A DNA stretch of 64,000 nucleotides. Source: Saprospiraceae bacterium. Its GTDB lineage: Bacteria > Bacteroidota > Bacteroidia > Chitinophagales > Saprospiraceae. This document shows, piece after piece, positions 1 through 7,228 of this stretch. A program made the position numbers and the translations under genes. The stretch lies in assembly GCA_026129545.1 (NCBI GenBank), contig JAHCHX010000007.1, positions 55,260 to 119,259 of the forward strand, given 5' to 3'. The notes below the pieces were generated by a model. That model worked only from the letters and a program-made list of their open reading frames with translations, was not told the DNA's origin and ran no database searches. How positions within the stretch are numbered: position 1 is the stretch's first letter; each line of letters begins with the position of its first letter.

Positions 1-1
1 T

Positions 2-496
2 TCTCCGGTGCAATGGCTCGACCGTCAGTTTTCCAACGGCTATGCTTCTCCGCTGCACGAGCCCGCAGGCAGCCTGCTGACCACGCCCAAAATGAACCTG
101 TGCAGCGCCTTCCTCGTCAACCCGCAGTTTCAAAGTGCAGGAAGTCCGGTCACCCGACCCGCGCCGACCGTCATTGCCTCCCAACGCTCCTACCCGCTTT
201 CCGTCGCATGTGCCTGCCGGGGTCAGGAAAAATGGGCCGTGCAGGACGACGACAGCGAGGCCATGCGCGAACTCAAACAATTCATGCGCAACCGCCAGGT
301 GGCCGATATTTTCCTGCGGATGCTCGACGTGGACGAACTAAAAGCCATCCAGGGCTTCCCGCCCGGTTACATTTTGAAAGGCACAAAGGAGCACCAGAAA
401 AAATTCATCGGCAACGCCGTGGTGCCGGAAGTCGTGGCGGCTTGGCTGCGCGCCATCAGCCATACCCTGCGCACCGCTCCGCCGGTCATTTTGTAG
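2..496 (+). CDS. C-5 cytosine DNA methyltransferase, C-terminal fragment (5' end outside window)
   Basis: This is the C-terminal part of a DNA (cytosine-5-)methyltransferase; the reading frame is open to the left edge, so the gene starts upstream. Seen: a target-recognition-like stretch (SPVQWLDRQFSNGYASP), then the family's late motifs, LDVDELKAIQGFPPGY (motif IX-like, with the LQGFP-type core) and KKFIGNAVVPEVVAAWL (motif X, GNAV). The catalytic PCQ and SAM-binding motifs must lie upstream. Family knowledge: such enzymes methylate C5 of cytosine, as solitary methylases or restriction partners. Context: a secreted nuclease gene follows 94 bp downstream; no cognate restriction enzyme is visible in the window. 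Confidence 0.85.
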   Translation, partial: SPVQWLDRQFSNGYASPLHEPAGSLLTTPKMNLCSAFLVNPQFQSAGSPVTRPAPTVIASQRSYPLSVACACRGQEKWAVQDDDSEAMRELKQFMRNRQVADIFLRMLDVDELKAIQGFPPGYILKGTKEHQKKFIGNAVVPEVVAAWLRAISHTLRTAPPVIL

Positions 497-590
497 CCGT
501 TATAAGGCTGTTTTCAGGAGCAATCACCCATCGTTTACTCATACAAAATTTCCTCAACAAGATTGTTAAAAATTCAAAAAAGCCTCGTCT

Positions 591-1142
591 ATGAAAAGTT
601 GGCTAACCTTCCTGTTGCTCTTGACTTGTTTCAACGGCCCCTCCCCCACCCCGCCCGACGAATCCTGCCAATCCTGTCCGTCAGCAGCCGGTACACTCGA
701 TTCCACCGGGCTTCGCGGCCAGTCCGTTGGTATCGTGGACGGCGATACCTTCGACCTGCTCCCGCTTGCCCCGGCGCCGGCCGAACCCATCCGCATCCGG
801 CTCGAAGGCATAGACGCCCCGGAAAAAAGCCAGCCCTACGGCAAAGCCGCCAAACAGTATCTCGGCGAATTAATTTTTGGAAAAGTAGTCCGCGCCGACG
901 GCGCTAAAAAAGACCGCAATGGGCGCCGCATCTGCACCGTGTTCGTGGCCGATACCCTCGATGTCAACCGAGCGATGGTCGCGACGGGTTACGCCTGGCA
1001 TTTTAAGAAATATTCCAACGACCCGGTGCTCGACAGCCTTGAACGAAGCGCCCGCGTCGTCCGTGCCGGGTTGTGGGCGGCCACCGAGCCGCCGATCGCG
1101 CCCTGGGACTGGCGGAAAGGGAAAAGATACAACAGGAACTAA
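591..1142 (+). CDS. Secreted thermonuclease (staphylococcal nuclease-like)
   Basis: 183 residues with an N-terminal hydrophobic signal (KSWLTFLLLLTC) followed by an SNase/TNase fold. Visible motifs: VDGDTFDL, IRIRLEGIDAPEKSQPYGK, and KKDRNGRRICTVFV, which carry the Asp, Arg, Glu and second Arg used by staphylococcal nuclease for calcium binding and phosphodiester cleavage; then VNRAMVATGYAWHFKKY and a WRKGKR tail. It probably degrades DNA or RNA outside the cytoplasm. The Cys at the end of the hydrophobic stretch resembles but does not match a standard lipobox. Length fits the family. Small thermonucleases are frequent plasmid cargo; a defence or nutrient role here is undetermined. Confidence 0.88.
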   Translation: MKSWLTFLLLLTCFNGPSPTPPDESCQSCPSAAGTLDSTGLRGQSVGIVDGDTFDLLPLAPAPAEPIRIRLEGIDAPEKSQPYGKAAKQYLGELIFGKVVRADGAKKDRNGRRICTVFVADTLDVNRAMVATGYAWHFKKYSNDPVLDSLERSARVVRAGLWAATEPPIAPWDWRKGKRYNRN

Positions 1143-1157
1143 ACCCGGCAGGATTCA

Positions 1158-2147
1158 CTATTGACTACCCCAGTACTCATATCTCGATTTTGTTACCATA
1201 CCGGCGACTGCCGAATTTGAATTAATTTGAAACACCGTCTTTTGGTGCGCATCCAGTTCCAATTTTTCCTGCTCGAATCGTTCCAGCATTGCTTTGTTGT
1301 CGGGGTGATCCGTGGGCGCGAGCACGAACGGCAACCCGCTGTCCGCATCCGTTCCGTTGATGTTCCCGTCCTCCATCCGCAAATCCTTGACCCTGTACGC
1401 CAACGGCGACGGATAGCGCCCCTCTGCCACTTCGCCCTTTAAATCAGCAGGCACAGCGTGAAAAGCACACAAGGCCAGCCATTTGCCTCCAACAAAATAG
1501 GTCTCCACAGACTCGCTCCGGTAAACGATGTACCGATGCCGGGCGTATTCGAGCACAAACAGACCTTCCTCAAAAGACTGACAGATACTGCGCACACGCT
1601 CCAACTCGGCCTTGGCATCTTCAAAATATCGTTCCGGCAAAAACAGCGCGTTCAGCATGATGACGCACTGCCGGATGTGGCCTAAGGCAACAGAACCGAA
1701 AAGGCTTGGCTCGCTCGGATGCATCAGGTAATTCCGCACATCTTTCAGCCAAATCAAGGTGCTTTTTGTCGGCTTTGCCGCCTCTTTCGCGGCCAATTCG
1801 TTTATCAGGGTATTCAACACCTTCTTCCGGGCTTTCCCCTTGTTATCGAGGATTTCGAGAGCGATGCTCAACGCTTTGCACCGCATTTTCACCGCCATTT
1901 CCAGCACCCGCAGCAATTTCACCAGCGCCTCGTCCATTGCCGGGTAATGGTAGTAGGCGTGCGCCATGATATGTTCTGCAATCGCGTAACCTTCCCCCAC
2001 TTCCGGTGGTACGTCTTTGTGAAAACGTCCTTTGACCACGAATTTTTCCGCATAACTTTCAAAATCCGTCACGCCGGAGAAGATTGTCCAGATGTTGTCA
2101 GGGGTGTGGAAATCCATGAGGAAAGGCTGTTCCATTGTTGAAGTCAT
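1158..2147 (-). CDS. HEPN-like protein of unknown function
   Basis: 329 residues, mostly helical in the N-terminal half, with no signal peptide. At residues 138-143 it reads RNYLMH, an R-x4-H motif in the context LKDVRNYLMHPS, which matches the catalytic motif of HEPN ribonucleases. The C-terminal half (after about residue 170) is not recognisable. It lies 19 bp downstream of the PD-(D/E)XK gene on the same strand, so the two are probably one operon. HEPN proteins are common toxins or RNases in defence systems; that role is inferred here. Start taken at the first Met (2147); a Met four codons later is equally possible. Confidence 0.6.
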   Translation of the reverse strand: MTSTMEQPFLMDFHTPDNIWTIFSGVTDFESYAEKFVVKGRFHKDVPPEVGEGYAIAEHIMAHAYYHYPAMDEALVKLLRVLEMAVKMRCKALSIALEILDNKGKARKKVLNTLINELAAKEAAKPTKSTLIWLKDVRNYLMHPSEPSLFGSVALGHIRQCVIMLNALFLPERYFEDAKAELERVRSICQSFEEGLFVLEYARHRYIVYRSESVETYFVGGKWLALCAFHAVPADLKGEVAEGRYPSPLAYRVKDLRMEDGNINGTDADSGLPFVLAPTDHPDNKAMLERFEQEKLELDAHQKTVFQINSNSAVAGMVTKSRYEYWGSQ

Positions 2148-2166
2148 TTTGGGTTGAAAATGGCAA

Positions 2167-3351
2167 TCAGCCCGGTTTAAGCGTCTCGCGGGCTATATCG
2201 CGCATTGCCGTGACGCGCTGCCGGATCGCGTCATTGATTTTGCCGGAAAGAATTTCAGCACACAATGTATCGGCCGGGTAATCATCCCATTTTTTGTAAC
2301 AAGCCCACCAAAGTTCGGACTGTGCGCCATTGAACTCCTTGCGAAAACGCTCTTTCAACGCGGTCAAATCCCGCCCGCTTTGCAAAGGGCGGCGTTCATT
2401 CAAGGGGTCTTTGGGGTACGAAAATCCGAAAAAAAGCCCTCTGGGAAAGGTGTCGAATTGAAACGTGATCTGAATACCGGCTTCCTCAAAAATTTTGTCG
2501 CCTCCGAAAGCAAATCCCTGCCACCGTTTGCCGCTTTCTAAGTAAGTGAAAACCCACAGGTCGAGATCGTCCGCGATTTTCTTCAACTCAGGCCTCCACG
2601 TCTCGATGAGCCTGTCGTAAACCGGCTTCGTCAGCGATTGCAATTCGACAAATGATTTGAGGTGATCGGGGCTGCTGAAAATTTTGTTGAGGATATCGGT
2701 TTGCATTTTGCCGTCAAAATTTTGGTTGGTCAGTTGTTTGATAAGTTCGATGTACTGGGCAATAGTTTCCCGTACGTTGGGCAGGCGCGCCGCCTTTTCT
2801 CGGCAGGCTTCCAGCCAGTTCAGCATATCGCTCTCGTAGGAAATGCAAGTAAATTGCTCTTCGGTAAGGCGACCGTTGCCCGTGCTTCCCCCGCCCGGTT
2901 TTGAACCAAACAACGTGAGGTAATAAAGCCTGGCATCCCGGTCGAAGCGGTGGTAACGCAGCAACTGGTTGGGCTGGTCGCCCGCGAAAATCTTGTTCTC
3001 AATCAGGATGCGCCTGCCCCTGCTTTCAATCACCAAATCAATGCGCCCGCCGTCCTCGTCGCTCACCCTGCCGATGTAGAATTCAGCCGTCACCTTTGCC
3101 ACTGATGCATCAAAATCATCAATCTTGAATTGGGCCAAAAACAGGTCCAGAAAAACGGGCCCTATGCCGTGACTGCCCGCCGGGCTGAGCAACTCAGCTA
3201 AAAAAAGGGAGTGCGTTCGCACCTCGTCGCTCTCCAAACCGAGTACCCGGAATATGTTGAACCGCTCGCCGGGTTGCCGGCCTACCAGTTCATAGGCCTT
3301 GCGCAAGGTGCTTGTTTCGTGTAAAAGAAAATCAATAGATGGGTCTGGCAT
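2167..3351 (-). CDS. PD-(D/E)XK nuclease superfamily protein
   Basis: 394 residues. The N-terminal third holds a nuclease-type core: RTHSLFLAELLSP, then GRIDLVIESRGRRILIENKIF followed by AGDQPNQLLRYHR. The D of RIDLVI and the E-N-K of ILIENK fit the PD-(D/E)XK metal site (PF14281-like family), with the Q-x-x-Q-L-x-R-Y helix typical of that group. The C-terminal 200 residues are unassigned. It is the first gene of a reverse-strand pair with the HEPN-like gene and is divergent from the KilA-N gene. Members of this family often occur in defence islands; the substrate is unknown. Confidence 0.75.
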   Translation of the reverse strand: MPDPSIDFLLHETSTLRKAYELVGRQPGERFNIFRVLGLESDEVRTHSLFLAELLSPAGSHGIGPVFLDLFLAQFKIDDFDASVAKVTAEFYIGRVSDEDGGRIDLVIESRGRRILIENKIFAGDQPNQLLRYHRFDRDARLYYLTLFGSKPGGGSTGNGRLTEEQFTCISYESDMLNWLEACREKAARLPNVRETIAQYIELIKQLTNQNFDGKMQTDILNKIFSSPDHLKSFVELQSLTKPVYDRLIETWRPELKKIADDLDLWVFTYLESGKRWQGFAFGGDKIFEEAGIQITFQFDTFPRGLFFGFSYPKDPLNERRPLQSGRDLTALKERFRKEFNGAQSELWWACYKKWDDYPADTLCAEILSGKINDAIRQRVTAMRDIARETLKPG

Positions 3352-3571
3352 AGTTGAATTTGGGTGTTAAACGAGAGTACGTTGCAAAGGAAAACATGAA
3401 TTTTCCGGCTCAAATTACTCCTTCAAATATTTTGCCCATTCCACTCATGGCCGGCACACTGTTGTAAGCCGGGAAAATATTACCACTACCCTACTCCTCT
3501 TGAAACGCCAAAATAGCCAAAAAAACAGCAAAAAATTGAGTCCTTTGCCTCGCAGGTTTCGTATTTTTAAC

Positions 3572-3589
3572 CCCATCGAACCCGATGGG
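3572..3589. promoter_or_regulatory. Palindromic operator-like site upstream of the KilA-N gene
   Basis: CCCATCGAACCCGATGGG: 7-bp inverted arms around AACC, 38 bp before the KilA-N start. The same arms and spacing recur inside the gene (3818-3839) and just after it (4546-4563). It lies in the divergent region shared with the PD-(D/E)XK gene, so it could control either. Binding by the KilA-N protein is inferred. Confidence 0.6.
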
Positions 3590-3627
3590 ATTAAGTATTT
3601 ACCGCATCTGATATCATCTATTATGCC

Positions 3628-4503
3628 ATGAAAAAGCAGCAACTCGAAGTTCAAGGAATCAATATCACCGTTTTGGAAGGCGATTTCATCAGCCTTACTG
3701 ATATTGCCAAAAAGTTTAACGAGCAAGACCCCTTTATTCTCATCAACAACTGGATGCGCTTGAAAGACACCATCGAACTGCTCGGTGCCTGGGAACTCTT
3801 GCACAACGATAATTTTAAACCTATCGAATTCGATAGGTTAAGAAACGAGGCGGGGCTAAATCGTTTTACGCTGTCCCCGAGCAGGTGGGCACAACAAACC
3901 AACGCCTTCGGCCTTCGGATCAAAAAAGGTCGTTACGACAGCGGCACCTTTGCCCATCAAGACTTAGCCCTCGCCTTCTGCTCCTGGCTCAGTCCGGTTT
4001 TTCACCTCTACGTCATCAAAGAATTCCAGCGTCTCAAATCCCTCGAAAATCCCGAATGGGACTTGCGCCGCTCCCTTTCCAAAGTCAACTATCACTTGCA
4101 TCAGGAAGCCATTCGCGAACACATCCTGCCGGTCATTAAAGGCAATCCTACCCCATCTGGCCTGGTGGCGTTCAGCGAAGAAGCCGATATGCTCAACCAG
4201 GCCGTTTTCGGCATGACCGCCGAGCAGTGGCGCGCCGAAAATGCCGACCTCGTAGCCAAAGGCTACAATATGCGCGACGTGGCCGACATCTATCAACTGC
4301 TCGTACTCGCCAACATCGAAGCCTACAATGAGGTCCTCATCAACCATGAGGTCGAACGCGGCATCCGCGCCATCGAGTTGCAACGCACCGCCCAACGCCA
4401 ACTCGCCGCCCTTTACAACCTTAACCACCTGCCCCTCGAAAAACTGCTCTCGCCGCTGGTGCAACCCCTGCTCGACGAAAACACGTCGCCTGAAAAATCC
4501 TGA
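3628..4503 (+). CDS. KilA-N domain protein
   Basis: 291 residues. The N-terminal half is a KilA-N domain: ISLTDIAKKFN, then PFILINNWMRLKDTIELLG, KPIEFDRLRNEAGLNRF and SGTFAHQDLALAFCSWLSP, ending in FHLYVIKEFQRLK. KilA-N domains bind DNA and are widespread in phages and mobile elements. The C-terminal half (about residues 150-291) is helical, with MRDVADIYQLLVLANIEAYNEVLI, a pattern seen with this domain in Bacteroidota. A near-identical palindrome lies before, within and after the gene, which suggests the protein recognises it. The function (regulator, plasmid maintenance, or defence-associated) cannot be decided from sequence. Confidence 0.85.
   Translation: MKKQQLEVQGINITVLEGDFISLTDIAKKFNEQDPFILINNWMRLKDTIELLGAWELLHNDNFKPIEFDRLRNEAGLNRFTLSPSRWAQQTNAFGLRIKKGRYDSGTFAHQDLALAFCSWLSPVFHLYVIKEFQRLKSLENPEWDLRRSLSKVNYHLHQEAIREHILPVIKGNPTPSGLVAFSEEADMLNQAVFGMTAEQWRAENADLVAKGYNMRDVADIYQLLVLANIEAYNEVLINHEVERGIRAIELQRTAQRQLAALYNLNHLPLEKLLSPLVQPLLDENTSPEKS
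3818..3839. promoter_or_regulatory. Perfect 22-bp palindrome inside the KilA-N gene
   Basis: Core CCTATCGAATTCGATAGG (3820-3837), extended by AA/TT to a perfect 22-bp palindrome. It encodes the conserved KPIEFDR motif, so part of the match may come from protein constraint. The outer bases are nevertheless symmetrical and resemble the flanking palindromes. Confidence 0.5.
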
Positions 4504-4531
4504 ACCTCCCATTCCATTGATCGCTTTCTCG

Positions 4532-4577
4532 GTTCCGGTTTTAAACCCATCGAATTCGATGGGTTTAAAACCGGAAC
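4532..4577. repeat. 46-bp perfect palindrome after the KilA-N stop codon
   Basis: Two 23-bp arms meet at GAA|TTC with no loop. The core CCCATCGAATTCGATGGG is at 4546-4563, and the outer parts read GTTCCGGTTTTAAA and its complement. It begins 29 bp after the KilA-N stop. There is no T-tract beside it, so it is not a standard terminator. Such a long palindrome may form a cruciform or bind a dimeric protein. Confidence 0.8.
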
Positions 4578-4596
4578 ACCCTCAACAGCATTCAAT

Positions 4597-4628
4597 AATT
4601 AGGTGATTAAATAATTACCTAATTATAA
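4597..4628. repeat. 8-bp repeat array 1 (4 units)
   Basis: Tandem 8-bp units AATTAGGT, GATTAAAT, AATTACCT, AATTATAA, in strict register, consensus roughly AATTANNT. First of seven such arrays between 4.6 and 13.0 kb. Probable binding sites of the RHH partition/regulator protein encoded at 6503-6865 (inference). Confidence 0.75.
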
Positions 4629-4677
4629 GCGCTCACCGTTTTACCCGACGGCCGCAGAACCCTGTCAAATTTTAACC

Positions 4678-4693
4678 GTGTCGAAATCGACAC
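4678..4693. promoter_or_regulatory. Short inverted repeat
   Basis: GTGTCGAAATCGACAC: 6-bp arms around AAAT. It shares the TCGAAWTCGA-like centre of the KilA-N palindromes but has different outer bases. It sits between 8-bp arrays 1 and 2. Function unknown; possibly a weaker site for the same protein. Confidence 0.35.
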
Positions 4694-4717
4694 CTTTAAA
4701 AATAGTGAAAGGGAGCC

Positions 4718-4757
4718 AATTAGATAATTACTTACTTACCTAATCAGATAATTACAT
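4718..4757. repeat. 8-bp repeat array 2 (5 units)
   Basis: Units AATTAGAT, AATTACTT, ACTTACCT, AATCAGAT, AATTACAT with exact 8-bp spacing. The 1.2-kb region 4504-5701 holding arrays 1-5 has no supportable gene; it looks like a centromere or regulatory region upstream of parA. Confidence 0.75.
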
Positions 4758-4889
4758 CCCGGCGCAGCCGGCCACACCCTAAATCTTTTCTTCTCCCCCA
4801 CCCTATCCGCAAAAGATTGTGCGCTCCTTATTCAGCCCCGTTGCCGCACTCTTTGCTTTGATGCTTTCAAGCCATTTTCCATTCTTTCT

Positions 4890-4929
4890 AATTAAATACT
4901 CAAATAATTAGGTAATTACAAAATTAAAG
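4890..4929. repeat. 8-bp repeat array 3 (5 units)
   Basis: Units AATTAAAT, ACTCAAAT, AATTAGGT, AATTACAA, AATTAAAG, again in exact 8-bp register. From 4930 to 5273 I see no gene, promoter or further array. Confidence 0.75.
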
Positions 4930-5273
4930 TCTCCCCTACCCTATTCGGCAGGCCTTTTTGTATTCAGCCGCAAAACTGGTCGGGAATTTTTAACGGAGTA
5001 AACCCTATTGATTATGTCAATTTCTGGCCGCCCAGCCGACTATTATCCAGCCAAAGCCCGGCCCGCAGTTACGCAATCAAATGGCTCGACAACGCCTGCG
5101 GAAATCGCTCCCGCCGAACAGAACACCCATCCCTGCCCCACCCGACTGGTCTGCTGTCATTTTTGTAATTGCACACTTACCAAAACGTATCATTAAATTC
5201 GTACCGTCGGCCCAACCGTTCCAAAAAAGTCACCTCTGTCATCGGCGAAAGTGAGAAAAATATCTTTTTATGT

Positions 5274-5313
5274 AATTACCCAATTAAATAATCACTTAAT
5301 TAAGTAATCAAAA
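5274..5313. repeat. 8-bp repeat array 4 (5 units)
   Basis: Units AATTACCC, AATTAAAT, AATCACTT, AATTAAGT, AATCAAAA in register. Short open frames around it (for example 5315-5533) show no conserved features and are not called. Confidence 0.75.
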
Positions 5314-5566
5314 AGTGCATGGAATGCTGTACCCCGACACACGCCGGGCAAGTCGGACGCCCGAAAGGCCATTTTCAAAACAGGCCCTAATTTTCGTTCT
5401 AAGCGACTTTCTTTCCTCATCGCCCCTTTGTGCGAGAAATGGGCGAATCGTTCGATGGCGGGCAAATCTGACGGCAAAAACGATAGCGGTGGGAGTATCT
5501 TTTTCGGCACGAATGGGTTTTGTGGCCTTTTAGCCTTTCATGCGTCCTTGGTTTTGGCATTTCCTT

Positions 5567-5638
5567 AATTACATAATCATGTAATTATTTAATTTTTTAA
5601 GTAAATAATTAAATACTCTTTTACTTACCTAATTACAA
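5567..5638. repeat. 8-bp repeat array 5 (9 units) abutting the parA promoter
   Basis: The longest array: nine consecutive 8-bp units from AATTACAT (5567) to AATTACAA (5631-5638). It ends 8 bp before a TACTTTTG promoter element (5646-5653), so protein bound here would cover the upstream promoter region of parA. This fits autoregulation of a partition operon. Confidence 0.8.
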
Positions 5639-5645
5639 AATGTCT

Positions 5646-5653
5646 TACTTTTG
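5646..5653 (+). promoter_or_regulatory. Bacteroidota-type -7 promoter element for parA
   Basis: TACTTTTG matches the Bacteroidota sigma-A -7 consensus TAnnTTTG, 48 bp before the parA ATG. No clear -33 TTTG is seen; that position is occupied by the 8-bp array, suggesting a repressible promoter. Confidence 0.5.
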
Positions 5654-5701
5654 CCCGGCAATTCATACCAACAGCAATCATACTTAAACAATTTTCACGC
5701 T

Positions 5702-6367
5702 ATGTCTATCATCGCAGTCGCCAATCTCAAAGGCGGAGTCGGAAAATCCACCATCAGCCAGAACCTCGCCGTCAGCATCTGGCAAGGAGGCAAGTCCGTG
5801 TGCATCATTGACACCGACACGGAGCAGCGTTCCACCCTCGAATGGAGCGAGCGGCGCAACGGCAACGGCCTCGAACCTATTGCTGTTTTCCTGGTCAACG
5901 AAGACAACCTTGCCACCAAAGCCAACGAGGCTGCCGATGACTTCGATGTCGTCATCATAGACGGCTCTCCGGCGCTCTCCGAAATCACCACCAAAATCGT
6001 CCTGATAGCCGATTTCGTCGTCGTACCCGTGATGCCCAGCGGCAACGATTTCGGCGCGCTCGAAAAATTCCTCCTGCGCTACAACGACACCCGCGCCATC
6101 CAGAAGCGGCGCGGCATCGAGACCGCCGGACTCGGCATCCTGCTCAACGAATACGACAGCAAAGCGATCGTCAACCGCACCATCTACCAAGCTATTGACC
6201 GCCTCGAAGTGCCGGTACTCGAATCCCGTGTGGCGCACCGCGTCGCCTACAAGGAAGCCAACCTCACCGGCCTTGGCGTCACCGAAATGCAGGACAAGAA
6301 GGCCATCGCCGAAATTGAGGCCCTTACCAACGAAGTCCTCGAACTGCTCGAACAGGTCAGCGCCTGA
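5702..6367 (+). CDS. parA: ParA-family partition ATPase
   Basis: 221 residues from ATG 5702. It has a deviant Walker A motif near the N-terminus (KGGVGKST in VANLKGGVGKSTISQNLA), a second motif VCIIDTDTEQRSTLEW, and a Walker B-like VVIIDGSPALSE. This is a small type Ib ParA/MinD-like ATPase without an N-terminal DNA-binding domain. Such proteins move plasmids by ATP-dependent binding to the nucleoid and usually pair with a small RHH centromere-binding protein, as found here 135 bp downstream. The upstream in-frame Met at 5651 was rejected because it overlaps the promoter element. Repeat arrays lie both upstream and directly downstream. Confidence 0.92.
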   Translation: MSIIAVANLKGGVGKSTISQNLAVSIWQGGKSVCIIDTDTEQRSTLEWSERRNGNGLEPIAVFLVNEDNLATKANEAADDFDVVIIDGSPALSEITTKIVLIADFVVVPVMPSGNDFGALEKFLLRYNDTRAIQKRRGIETAGLGILLNEYDSKAIVNRTIYQAIDRLEVPVLESRVAHRVAYKEANLTGLGVTEMQDKKAIAEIEALTNEVLELLEQVSA

Positions 6368-6386
6368 GGAGCGCCCGCAATTTCCT

Positions 6387-6426
6387 AATATTTTAATTAG
6401 GTAATTAGGTAATCATATAATTACCT
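6387..6426. repeat. 8-bp repeat array 6 (5 units) overlapping the RHH gene promoter
   Basis: Units AATATTTT, AATTAGGT, AATTAGGT, AATCATAT, AATTACCT. The last unit overlaps the -7 element TACCTTTG (6422-6429). The array starts 19 bp after the parA stop codon, so the small RHH gene appears to have its own repressible promoter. Confidence 0.8.
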
Positions 6427-6429
6427 TTG
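6422..6429 (+). promoter_or_regulatory. Bacteroidota-type -7 element for the RHH gene
   Basis: TACCTTTG matches TAnnTTTG, 73 bp before the ATG at 6503, and shares five bases with the last 8-bp unit of array 6. Confidence 0.5.
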
Positions 6430-6502
6430 TAACGCCGGCGCATCTGTCCAGAACGCTGCGAGTTGTTCCCCAAGCCTTCACCGCTTAAATTCCGTATCAC
6501 GC

Positions 6503-6865
6503 ATGGCCAAGAAAAATTTCGATACCTTCCTCCAAACCGTGAAACCGGCCAGCAAAGTCTCGCCCGAAGAAATAGAAGCCATGGCCCGCGAAGTTCACGC
6601 GCCCAAAAACGAGCAGCCGGTCAAATCTGCCGCGCAGCCGGCCGCTGCATCGCCACCTAAACCCGTAGTTGAGTCCGAACCTCGTTCAGCCCAGGAGCAG
6701 GGTAGGAGAGGGCGCAAGCCCAAGCCGCGCGAGGCCGAGCGCCTCATCCGGGTCTCCGTGGACCTTCCCGAAAGCGTGTTCATCGCCCTCGGCGCCCGCT
6801 GCGTCCGCGAAAAGACCGACAAGATGGCCTACGTCCGCGCCCTCGTCGAGCGCGACCTGATCTAA
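6503..6865 (+). CDS. Small ribbon-helix-helix protein, probable partition centromere-binding protein
   Basis: 120 residues. The first 75 are low-complexity and charged (Ala/Pro/Lys-rich, then RRGRKPKPRE), the expected shape of a flexible ParA-stimulating tail. The C-terminal 45 residues read as a ribbon-helix-helix fold: strand RLIRVSVDLPE, helix VFIALGARCVREK, helix KMAYVRALVERDL. RHH dimers of the MetJ/omega type bind short tandem DNA boxes cooperatively; this plasmid has 8-bp tandem boxes upstream of both parA and this gene. The partition role is inferred from size, position after parA and the arrays. A strong terminator follows. Confidence 0.75.
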   Translation: MAKKNFDTFLQTVKPASKVSPEEIEAMAREVHAPKNEQPVKSAAQPAAASPPKPVVESEPRSAQEQGRRGRKPKPREAERLIRVSVDLPESVFIALGARCVREKTDKMAYVRALVERDLI

Positions 6866-6894
6866 GGCTGAACACCCAACTCAGCCGCCTCGAT

Positions 6895-6934
6895 GCCCTC
6901 GTGTGTCCCGATGGATGCACGAGGGCTTTTGTTT
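6895..6934 (+). terminator. Rho-independent terminator after the parA-RHH operon
   Basis: GCCCTCGTG (6895-6903) pairs perfectly with CACGAGGGC (6918-6926) across a 14-nt loop, followed by TTTTGTTT. Confidence 0.85.
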
Positions 6935-7064
6935 CCCGCCATCACGTCCCTGTTGCTACCACAGGCCATCCTCCCGTCAGTCACATCCATTTTTGCCCGT
7001 TGCCACGCACCGGGCAAACAGCGCCATTTTCAAAACAAAAAATTTGTCAGCACCTCCTCACCAA

Positions 7065-7100
7065 AATGACACCTTTTGTCCCGAAAAAAAGGGTGTCATT
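7065..7100. promoter_or_regulatory. Inverted repeat upstream of the recombinase gene
   Basis: AATGACACC (7065-7073) and GGTGTCATT (7092-7100) are perfect 9-bp arms separated by 18 bp, with TTTT and AAAA tracts just inside them. It lies 128 bp before the recombinase start. It could be an operator, or the core site on which the recombinase acts (paired arms around a short spacer). The asymmetric interior argues against a perfect dif-like site. Confidence 0.4.
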
Positions 7101-7228
7101 AACCGCATTATGACATCCCCCCGTACCCCCCGTCGGCCCGAAGTGAATTTTTTGATTTGGGAAAATTTCCTAAACTTTGTGTATTCCTATTCCTGTATCG
7201 CAGGGCAAAACTTAAAACAAAACCTGTT

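Noticed and set aside
5008..5533. Short open frames in the repeat-rich gap before parA
   Set aside because: No conserved features, no start signals, and they are interspersed with 8-bp arrays.
4597..5638. Arrays considered as a CRISPR
   Set aside because: Units are contiguous 8-mers with no spacers and no cas genes are present.
7157..7228. TTG start for the recombinase-ATPase
   Set aside because: It lies upstream of a promoter-like element at 7171-7179, and the extra residues do not resemble a core-binding domain.
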